Source: Halomonas sp. YLGW01 (lineage in GTDB: Bacteria; Pseudomonadota; Gammaproteobacteria; Pseudomonadales; Halomonadaceae). From it: 64,000 nt of DNA. Below, piece after piece: positions 55,769 to 64,000 of this stretch. The stretch is taken from positions 3,348,001 through 3,412,000 of the forward strand of contig NZ_CP062005.1 in assembly GCF_014840935.1 (NCBI RefSeq), in the 5' to 3' direction. How positions within the stretch are numbered: the first letter of the stretch is position 1; every line of letters starts with the position of its first letter. Below the pieces are notes generated by a model. It searched no databases, was not told the DNA's origin, and worked only from the letters and a program-made list of their open reading frames with translations. The translations under genes and the position numbers were made by a program.

Positions 55769-55928
55769 CTGAGAATGAAAAAAACTTTCACTTATATAAG
55801 TTGCTTAAATTTATAGGCTTTTTATCACTTTGAATGTGATCAATTTGCCTAATACCGTTTGTCGGTGAGTGAGTAGGGGCTAGCTTGCTTGTTACAAGTG
55901 ACTCATTTTTTTGCATGCTAGCGGCCGC
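55769..55928 (-). promoter_or_regulatory. AT-rich leader of the PilZ gene
   Basis: 160 bp, the most AT-rich stretch of the c-di-GMP island, presumably holding the promoter of the PilZ gene. A short inverted repeat ATCAC-N7-GTGAT (55826-55842) is present. No confident -35/-10 pair can be named. Confidence 0.4.
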
Positions 55929-57896
55929 TCAGGCCGGCTGCCACTGCACGCGGTTGCGTCCCGCTTGCTTGGCGGCATATAGCCCCAGATCGGCGCGTTT
56001 GATCGCGGGTTTTAGCGAAGCCTCTCTAGCAATAACCAATGTGACACCCAGCGAGGCGGTGTAGCCTAGCATGCTGTCGTCCTTCGTATCCTGACCAACC
56101 TTGGCAGGGGTGGTGGCGACTGCCTTGCGCAGCCTCTCGGCAACCCAAAAGGCCTGCTCCCGATCAGTGTCAGGAAGCAGGATCGCGAACTCCTCGCCTC
56201 CCATGCGGCACAGTACATCGCCGTCACGTAGCATGCCGCGAGCCAAATCGGCGAAGGCTTGCAGTACCCTGTCACCCACGTCGTGGCCGTGAGTATCGTT
56301 GATGTGCTTGAAGTGGTCCAAGTCGATGGCAATCAACGATAAGGGGGCACCGCTACGCTTGGCGCGAGCGATCTCCATGGCTGCCTGGTTTTCCAGATGC
56401 CGTCGGTTGCCTAAACCGGTGAGCGGATCGGTCATGGCCTGCTTCGCCAGGGTCGCTTCCAGTCGTTTGCGTTCGGTCAGGTCGAAGACCGTGGCACGGG
56501 TGTACTTGAAGCCACGGGGGGTGATCGAGGCCGTGGCTTGAATGGCGACCGGTAAGGTGGTGCCGTCGCGGGTGACCAGCTCGCACTCCGCCGTACCTTC
56601 TTGCTGTGGCCCGAGGACCCCCTGAAAGGCGGCCCCAAAGGCCTCACGAGTGGCCGATGTCACGAAGTCCCGATAATACCGCTGGCCGATCACTTCGTCG
56701 GCGCGATAGCCCAGCCAGTCGAGTTCGGTGTGGTTCATCTTGACGATACGACCGTCGACATCCAGCGAATGATAGCCGCAGGGCGCACGTTCATAGAGGT
56801 CCCGCACCTCATTGGCGTACCGCTGAGCTTGCCGTTTTAGTATTTGCTGACGGTGACTGCTTACGGCCCAGGACACGCCTAGGAGAAGGGCAAGGACATA
56901 GAGCAAGAGCATCAGCCGCAAGGCGAGACTCTCCGTCACCAGGGCGACAATGCTTTGCTTGGGTAACAGCAGTCCCAGGTGCCAGGGGTGAGAGGACGGC
57001 AGACTCGCCACATTTTCCACCAGGCTCCGGTAATTCTGGGTTCGCATATCGAGAGTCTGCGACAGCAAGAGACGATCACTCAGGCTCGCGGGGCCCGGTT
57101 CCTCTTGGGAGAGAGACTCCCAGATATTTGGGAGGTGGGATGCAGCGGGGCGCCCGAATGGAATGACACTACTAGGTCCGGGAAGCAGCGAACGGCCGCT
57201 GGCATCGACCAGGATCAGCTGAGCGGCCTGGTCGCGGGCGATATCCTGATGGAGGGCGGCGGTCAGGTACTGCCAATCCAGGCTGAACAATAGGACGCCC
57301 TTCTTCTCCCCGCGGGTATCGAAGACGGGGGTGGCGATATCAATAACAGGAGCGAGGCCATCAGCGGTGTTTTCGTAGCTGATTTCATGGCCAGGAGGCG
57401 AGATATAGAGATCGCGAGAGTGCAGTTGCATGGCCGCCTGAAAATAGACGGCATCGGCGTGTGACATGCCCCGTGCGACCGGGGGGAGTGGCGACCCATG
57501 GTGGATACGAAAGAGCTCTTCTCCCTGTGAGTCCAGCAACACCATTTTGGTGTAGTGGGGGGCATGGATCAGCTGCGTTCGAAACTGCGCCGCGAGCTGG
57601 CGAGCTTCCCATGCGGGCGCCGGCGTGGGGTTCCCGCCGCGGGAGTCGCCCAGGTAGGAGAGGTAGCGTCTGAGCAGGGGTTGCTGCGCGATGGCCAGGA
57701 TGTCGTTGAAACTCTCGTTCATCCCTCGGCGCAGAGTGGCCTGGCCCGCCTCCAGCATCGCCTCCGCGCTGGCCTTCTCCCCGTCGAAGCGGGCATCAAG
57801 ATAGGCCTGGGAGAGCGGAAACAAGAGAGCAGTCAACAAGAGGCTCGGCACCACGACTGCCAAGACGAGTCGACTGCATAAGGTTTTTAGCGCCAT
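55929..57896 (-). CDS. Membrane diguanylate cyclase, Cache-PAS-GGDEF
   Basis: 655 aa from ATG 57896 (GGGAG upstream). Membrane helix (about 8-30), a ~290-residue periplasmic double-Cache-like sensor (32-320, with YFQAAMQLHSRDLYISPPG and IDIATPVFDTRG), second helix (325-346), PAS (365-475), and GGDEF with I-site RDGD (557-560) and intact GGEEF (566-570). Predicted to turn an extracellular small-molecule signal into c-di-GMP. Downstream of the truncated EAL gene on the same strand, which may once have been its operon partner. Confidence 0.93.
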   Translation of the reverse strand: MALKTLCSRLVLAVVVPSLLLTALLFPLSQAYLDARFDGEKASAEAMLEAGQATLRRGMNESFNDILAIAQQPLLRRYLSYLGDSRGGNPTPAPAWEARQLAAQFRTQLIHAPHYTKMVLLDSQGEELFRIHHGSPLPPVARGMSHADAVYFQAAMQLHSRDLYISPPGHEISYENTADGLAPVIDIATPVFDTRGEKKGVLLFSLDWQYLTAALHQDIARDQAAQLILVDASGRSLLPGPSSVIPFGRPAASHLPNIWESLSQEEPGPASLSDRLLLSQTLDMRTQNYRSLVENVASLPSSHPWHLGLLLPKQSIVALVTESLALRLMLLLYVLALLLGVSWAVSSHRQQILKRQAQRYANEVRDLYERAPCGYHSLDVDGRIVKMNHTELDWLGYRADEVIGQRYYRDFVTSATREAFGAAFQGVLGPQQEGTAECELVTRDGTTLPVAIQATASITPRGFKYTRATVFDLTERKRLEATLAKQAMTDPLTGLGNRRHLENQAAMEIARAKRSGAPLSLIAIDLDHFKHINDTHGHDVGDRVLQAFADLARGMLRDGDVLCRMGGEEFAILLPDTDREQAFWVAERLRKAVATTPAKVGQDTKDDSMLGYTASLGVTLVIAREASLKPAIKRADLGLYAAKQAGRNRVQWQPA

Positions 57897-58005
57897 CCAT
57901 GAGGCTCCCAAAGCGCGACACCAAGACCACCGCGTCGCTACGCGGTGCTGAATGCTTAGCATAGTAATGCGCTTTGATGGAAATTACTCTAACGGGAATG
58001 CATCG

Positions 58006-58350
58006 TTAGCCAAATGGTGGGCTACTGCTGCTTTCTTGTTCGATGACAAAGCAGTTTGGTAGCTGGTGAAATGCCTCGAGGGGCATGGGAGCGGCGAAGA
58101 GGTAGCCTTGATAGATCGCGCAGCCCAGATCCGCCAGCACCGCGAGCTGAGCCGGTGTCTCTACCCCTTCGGCAACCACCGCCAGCCCCATACTGTCGGC
58201 GAGGGCGATAATGATGACGGCGATCGGGTGCGCCTGCATCTCGCGGTTCAGGTCACGTACGAAGGCGATATTGATCTTAAGGATATCCAGTGGCAGGGAC
58301 TGCAGGTACCTCAGCGAGGAGTAGCCGGTCCCGAAGTCGTCCAGCGCAAC
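58006..58350 (-). pseudogene. Decapitated EAL-domain gene (3' fragment)
   Basis: About 114 codons encode the last third of an EAL domain: VALDDFGTGYSSLRYLQSLP, VVAEGVETPAQL and the closing QGYLFAAPMPLEAF. Everything upstream, including the EAL motif and most metal ligands, is gone: the frame enters the IS30 element and no 5' part is found beyond it. The usual K-I-D motif reads KIN. It cannot be an active phosphodiesterase. The original gene preceded the Cache-GGDEF cyclase by ~110 bp. Confidence 0.88.
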
Positions 58351-59402
58351 GCTATTGAAGGGTGCTCGGTCCACCGACGGATTTCTTGAGCACCTCGGCG
58401 CAAACTTCCAGCGGTGCGCTCCACCCCAGTGTCTTGTGCGGCCGCGTGTTCAGTGAGTCGGCGATCTCGTCGAGTTCTTCCTGACTGTAGACGGAGAGAT
58501 CCGTGCCCTTTGGCAGGTACTGCCGCAACAGCCCGTTGGTGTTACCGTTGGAACCCCGCTGCCATGGGCTATGCGGGTCAGCAAAGTAGGTCGCCGTACC
58601 GGTCTTTTGGGTGATCTCGGCATGCTTCACCATCTCTCTGCCTTGGTCGTAGGTCATGGAGAGTCGCAAGGCTCGCGGCACCTCATTGAGCTTATCGCTG
58701 AAGCCAACGGCCGCCGCCGTGGCCGTGGTGCCATCCACTTTCGCCAGAATCACAAAACGCGTAGTGCGCTCCACCAGCGTACCGACGGCAGAGCGATTGT
58801 TGGCGCCCATGATGAGATCGTCCTCCCAGTGCGGTCTTCGATCTCAGACGGCCGTATATGGATGCTGACCAGTTCGGGAATCTGCTGGCGTCGATCCTTA
58901 CCACGACTGCGTGGCCGGCACTTGCCGTTGCCCTGCCGCAAACAGGCGATGAGCTCCTTCTTGAGACTGCCACGGGGCATCATTAGAGCGCGTTGTAGAT
59001 GGCCTCATGCGAGACCTGTCGACGTGAATCGTTGGGAGTCATGCGCTTCAGTGTGCGGGCTACCTGTTCCGGTGACCAGTACTTGCGCAACAGGTAGACC
59101 ACTACCTCGAAGAGATCACCGTCAGGGTACAGCTTGGGACGCTGACGTGGCCGATGTCGCGTCAAACGAGCCCGATATCCTGCCAGGCCGGCATCCTAGC
59201 CCTTGATGGGATCGACCACGTGGCGCGCGATTTCTCTCGACACGGTGCTCGGTGCACGGCCCAGATGAATGGCGATGGACCGGATCGAATGAGTCGCTCG
59301 CATCATCATAATGGCAGCTCGGTCTTCGGCGGTGAGATGGCGGTAGCAATGGGGCATGGCAACACCGTACCTGATGGTTCATGTGTTGCGCCTGGTCATT
59401 GA
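58341..59402 (-). mobile_element. Decayed IS30-family insertion sequence
   Basis: About 1.06 kb, the size of IS30 elements. The right end carries GTTGCGCCTGGTCATTGA (59385-59402), whose complement TCAATGACCAGGCGCAAC resembles the IS30 terminal repeat. At the left end only an inner core CCAGCGCAAC (58341-58350) matches, exactly where the EAL reading frame resumes, so this end seems trimmed or recombined. The transposase is broken. The insertion, with an adjacent deletion, explains the truncated EAL gene. Boundaries are approximate. Confidence 0.75.
58352..59357 (-). pseudogene. IS30-family transposase, broken by a stop and frameshifts
   Basis: Starts at ATG 59357 (MPHCYRHLTAEDRAAIMMMR, the IS30 helix-turn-helix start) and continues in three frames. 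A TAG at 59196-59198 replaces a usual Tyr before DAGLAGYRAR; a frameshift lies near 58981-58984 (NAL/MPRGSLKKE); a small deletion near 58825-58830 shifts the frame between IEDR and WEDDLIMG. The C-terminal part keeps TYDQGREMVKH and FADPHSPWQRGSN, but the catalytic Glu of the normal NENTNG motif is Gly (NGNTNG). The element is therefore immobile on its own. Confidence 0.88.
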
Positions 59403-59451
59403 GACCGCCCTTTATTTTCCTCCCACACTAGAGGCAAGCAGGCCGATGGCG

Positions 59452-61287
<1,836 letters not shown>

Positions 61288-61412
61288 GCCCTTCTCCTCT
61301 CGATTCTTGCCGACGGCCGGACCGTCATGTCGAGCCGTCGTGGCGCCCCGGCCGGGCGCTGATCAGCGTCGCACGCCCGGGGCGGATAGTGTCACTGTTG
61401 TCTGAGACGCCG

Positions 61413-62783
61413 TCAGTCCTTGACGACCTTGCTCGGGCGCGGCCAGTCGGCCTTGCTGATCTGGCGTGCCCGGGATACCGCCAGGGCGTTGTCGCCCACG
61501 TCCTTGCTGATGGTCGAGCCGGCCCCGATGGTGGCGCCCGTGCCGATGCTGACCGGCGCCACCAAAGCGGTGTTGGAGCCGATGAAGGCGCCATCGCCGA
61601 TCTCGGTGCGATGCTTGTTGACGCCGTCGTAGTTGCAGGTGATGGTCCCGGCGCCGACGTTCACACCCTCGCCCAGGTGAGCATCACCGACATAGCTCAG
61701 GTGATTGATCTTGCTGCCCTCGCCAACCCGGGCGTTCTTGGTCTCGACGAAGTTGCCGACCTTGGCCTTGATGGCCAGCTGGGTACCGGGGCGCAGCCGC
61801 GCGAAGGGACCGACCCGATTGTGCCCCGCGGCCACCGCCTGATCGAGCACGCTGTGGGCCTCGACCACCGTCTCGGCACCGAGGTGGCTGTCGCGGATCA
61901 CGCAGTAGGGCCCGATGCGAACCCCCTCGCCGAGGGTCACCTCGCCCTCGAAGACGCAGCCGATATCGATCTCGACGTCATGGCCGCAGGTCAGGGTGCC
62001 GCGCACGTCGAGCCGTGCCGGGTCGGCCAGGGCCACGCCCTCGGTCATCAGCCGCTCGGCGATGCCCTGCTGGTAGGCCCGCTCCAGGCGGGCCAGCTGC
62101 AGGCGATTGTTGACCCCTTCGACCTCCACCGGCGCGGCCGGCTGGGCGGTGACGATGCCCACGCCCTCGGCGGCGGCCATGGCGATCACGTCTGTCAGGT
62201 AGTACTCGCCCTGCTGGTTGTCGGCGGACAGCCGCGGCAGCCAGCGCTTCAGCTGCGCCGCGGTCATGGCCATGATGCCGGTGTTGCACTCCTTGACCGC
62301 GCGTTCGCGCTCGGAGGCGTCCTTGTGCTCGACGATGGCCACCGCCCGGTCCTGATCGTCGCGCAGGATACGGCCATAACCCGACGGGTCATCAAGGGTC
62401 ACGGTGAGCAATCCCATGTGCTCCTCGTCGACCCGTTCGAGCAGGGCCGAGAGGGTCTCGCGGCGAATCAGCGGTACGTCCCCGTAGAGGACCAGCACCT
62501 TGTCGTGGCCGAGCTGGTCGAGGGTCTGGGCCACGGCGTGGCCGGTGCCGAGCTGCTCCTCCTGCACCGCGAAATGCACGCCGGTATCGCCAAGCGCCTG
62601 GCGCATGGCATCACCGCCATGGCCGATCACCACATGCAGCTTGTCGGCGCCCAGCCCCGCCGCGGTATCGATCACATGACGCACCATCGGCTTACCGGCG
62701 AGGGTATGCAGGACCTTGGGCTTGCGGGAACGCATCCGCGTACCCTGGCCGGCGGCGAGAATCACCACGTCGAGTGTCATCAT
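61413..62783 (-). CDS. glmU: Bifunctional GlcNAc-1-P uridylyltransferase/GlcN-1-P acetyltransferase
   Basis: 456 aa. Pyrophosphorylase N-terminus VVILAAGQGTRMRSRKPKVLHTLAGKPM, linker, then a left-handed beta-helix acetyltransferase (hexapeptide repeats 250-420; YVGDAHLGEGVNVGAGTITCNYDG). Produces UDP-GlcNAc. Its start overlaps the apbE stop (ATGATG); the second ATG at 62780 has the better spacing to AGGAG. Confidence 0.97.
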   Translation of the reverse strand: MMTLDVVILAAGQGTRMRSRKPKVLHTLAGKPMVRHVIDTAAGLGADKLHVVIGHGGDAMRQALGDTGVHFAVQEEQLGTGHAVAQTLDQLGHDKVLVLYGDVPLIRRETLSALLERVDEEHMGLLTVTLDDPSGYGRILRDDQDRAVAIVEHKDASERERAVKECNTGIMAMTAAQLKRWLPRLSADNQQGEYYLTDVIAMAAAEGVGIVTAQPAAPVEVEGVNNRLQLARLERAYQQGIAERLMTEGVALADPARLDVRGTLTCGHDVEIDIGCVFEGEVTLGEGVRIGPYCVIRDSHLGAETVVEAHSVLDQAVAAGHNRVGPFARLRPGTQLAIKAKVGNFVETKNARVGEGSKINHLSYVGDAHLGEGVNVGAGTITCNYDGVNKHRTEIGDGAFIGSNTALVAPVSIGTGATIGAGSTISKDVGDNALAVSRARQISKADWPRPSKVVKD

Positions 62784-63877
62784 GTCTCCTCGTTGTCTGA
62801 CGCCGGGGCCTGGCCCGGTCGATTGATGCCTAACTTGTCGAGAGCGCCTTCGCCGACCCGCTCGGCGAAGGCCGGGCTGACCCGACTGCGCCAGCCCTCG
62901 CCGTCGCGCTCCAGAGTCAGCACCGCGAGTCCTTCACGGCGGGCGGTGTCGAGCGCTGCTCGGGGCCCCAGCACGCTGAGCGCGGTGGCCCAGGCATCAG
63001 CCTCGGCCGCGGTATCATCGAGCACCGTCACCGAGGCCAGTGCATGTTCGACCGGGCGCCCGGTGCGGGGGTCGATGGTATGGGAATAGCGTTTCCCATC
63101 CTCTTCAAAGTAGTTGCGATAGTCGCCGGAGGTGGCGAGGGCGAGATCGGTCAGGGCCAGCACGTACTGCGCCACCTGGCGATGCTCGTCGGGCACCTCG
63201 ACGCCGACCCGCCAGGGCATGGCCTCGCCGTTCCGATAGCCGCGCAGCACGAGCTCGCCACCGATATCGACCAGGAAATGCTCGACACCCTGGGCCTCGA
63301 GATAGGCGCCGACCCGATCGACGCCGTAGCCCTTGGCCACCGCCGAGAGATCCACATAGACATCGCCGAGGCGCCGAGCACGGCCGGTTTCGGTATCGAG
63401 CTCGACCTTGTCGGGGCCGATCTGGGCGAGGCGCTCCTCGAGCAGATTCTCGGGCGGCACCGTCTCGGGGCGTGCCTCGGGGCCGAAGCTCCACAGGTTC
63501 ACGAGTCCCCCTACGGTGATGTCGAAGGCGCCATCGCTCGCTCGCGAGACTCGCCGGCTGATCTCGAGCACCTGCATCAGCTCGGGCGAGAGGCTCTGCC
63601 ACTCGCCGATCGGGGAGTGATTGAAGGCCGAGAGCTCCGAGTCCTCCCTGTAGGTCGACATCGAGGCATCGACCGCCTCGAGTGCCTCCCGAATGCCGGC
63701 CTCGAGGTCCGCGACTTCATCACGGCGCATCGGCTCGGCCAGGATCACCTGGTAGTAGGTGCCGAAGATCTGGCCCTTTAGCGTGATCGGCGCCTCGCGC
63801 AAGGGTTCGCTGCAGCCTCCCAGCATAACCGGAAGCAGCAGCATGAAAAGCGCGAACAGGGAAAGGCGGCGCGTCAT
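62780..63877 (-). CDS. apbE: FAD:protein FMN transferase ApbE (lipoprotein)
   Basis: 365 aa. Lipobox VMLGGC gives a lipid-anchored periplasmic protein. Motifs FGTYYQVIL, DASMSTYREDSELSAFN, DLSAVAKGYGVDRVG, FLVDIGGELVLRG and YSHTIDPRTGRPVEHALASVTVL are those of ApbE, which attaches FMN to Thr/Ser in proteins such as NqrB/NqrC and RnfG. No nqr or rnf gene is in the window. It overlaps glmU, an unusual operon partner. Confidence 0.95.
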   Translation of the reverse strand: MTRRLSLFALFMLLLPVMLGGCSEPLREAPITLKGQIFGTYYQVILAEPMRRDEVADLEAGIREALEAVDASMSTYREDSELSAFNHSPIGEWQSLSPELMQVLEISRRVSRASDGAFDITVGGLVNLWSFGPEARPETVPPENLLEERLAQIGPDKVELDTETGRARRLGDVYVDLSAVAKGYGVDRVGAYLEAQGVEHFLVDIGGELVLRGYRNGEAMPWRVGVEVPDEHRQVAQYVLALTDLALATSGDYRNYFEEDGKRYSHTIDPRTGRPVEHALASVTVLDDTAAEADAWATALSVLGPRAALDTARREGLAVLTLERDGEGWRSRVSPAFAERVGEGALDKLGINRPGQAPASDNEET

Positions 63878-63887
63878 GATCGTGGTC

Positions 63888-64000
63888 CTACCAGAAGAAC
63901 CACACCAGCCACAGCCCGAAGACCACGCGATAGATCACGAAGGGCTGCATGCCGATGCGGTGGATGAAGATCAGGAAGTAATGAATGCACAGATAGGCGC
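63888..64000 (-). CDS. uppP: Undecaprenyl-diphosphatase UppP/BacA, C-terminal end (cut by window end)
   Basis: The last 36 codons plus a TAG stop are visible; the gene begins beyond the right edge. The peptide ends [19 protein letters not shown] followed by [12 protein letters not shown], matching the last membrane helix and conserved GM-PFV-YR motif of UppP (BacA), which dephosphorylates undecaprenyl diphosphate to recycle the cell-wall lipid carrier. 10 bp upstream of apbE on the same strand. Confidence 0.85.
   Translation of the reverse strand, partial: AYLCIHYFLIFIHRIGMQPFVIYRVVFGLWLVWFFW

Overview
The window is high-GC, gene-dense DNA from a gammaproteobacterium. It looks Halomonas-like (Halomonadaceae), but this is an inference. 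The evidence is a core gene order that closely follows Pseudomonas (pyrE-crc-rph-yicC-gmk-rpoZ-spoT-ridA ... oxyR-recG ... hup-rubredoxin reductase-ubiC-ubiA-phoB-phoR ... phoU), many transporters for organic acids (two tripartite tricarboxylate transporter [TTT] operons, an orphan TRAP binding protein and a sodium symporter), and an HexR regulator. There is one tRNA (Arg, anticodon CCG), no rRNA, no CRISPR array and no prophage.

Region 1 (1-11.6 kb) is a catabolic island, probably for sugar acids. It holds two TTT uptake operons in C-B-A order (one cut by the window start), a short-chain dehydrogenase (SDR) with a 2,5-dioxovalerate-type aldehyde dehydrogenase, an RraA/HMG-aldolase-fold protein that opens the second TTT operon, and a divergent operon of KDG kinase, a GhrB-like 2-ketoacid reductase and an internally deleted kduD. 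Substrate-binding proteins would capture the acid, TctAB would import it, and the enzymes would feed 2-keto-3-deoxygluconate-6-phosphate and 2-oxoglutarate into central metabolism. A perfect 7-2-7 palindrome lies in the divergent promoter region, but no regulator gene is present.

Region 2 (11.7-50 kb) is mostly housekeeping. It includes a diheme cytochrome c with a recent internal duplication, the helicases Rep, RecG and UvrD, TrmL, PyrE, a Crc-type protein (an exonuclease III fold with its active site replaced), RNase PH, YicC, two MFS pumps, Gmk, RpoZ, SpoT, RidA, ThpR, a PagL lipid A deacylase, OxyR, HU, ubiquinone genes UbiC and UbiA, the PhoBR system with a clear array of Pho-box half-sites upstream of phoB, CysZ, PhoU, a thioesterase, a TRAP binding protein, HexR, a sodium symporter, a DUF72 protein and a LysR/HglS pair.

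Region 3 (about 50.0-59.4 kb) is an AT-richer cyclic-di-GMP island on the minus strand: a GAF-PAS-LOV-GGDEF-EAL protein with a complete LOV flavin-binding signature, a GAF-like-GGDEF cyclase, a PilZ protein fused to a degenerate HD-GYP-like domain, a Cache-PAS-GGDEF membrane cyclase, and a decapitated EAL gene whose 5' part is replaced by a decayed IS30-family element. This island is the most unusual part of the window.

Region 4 (59.4-64 kb) returns to core genes: glmS, glmU, apbE and the 3' end of uppP, all on the minus strand.
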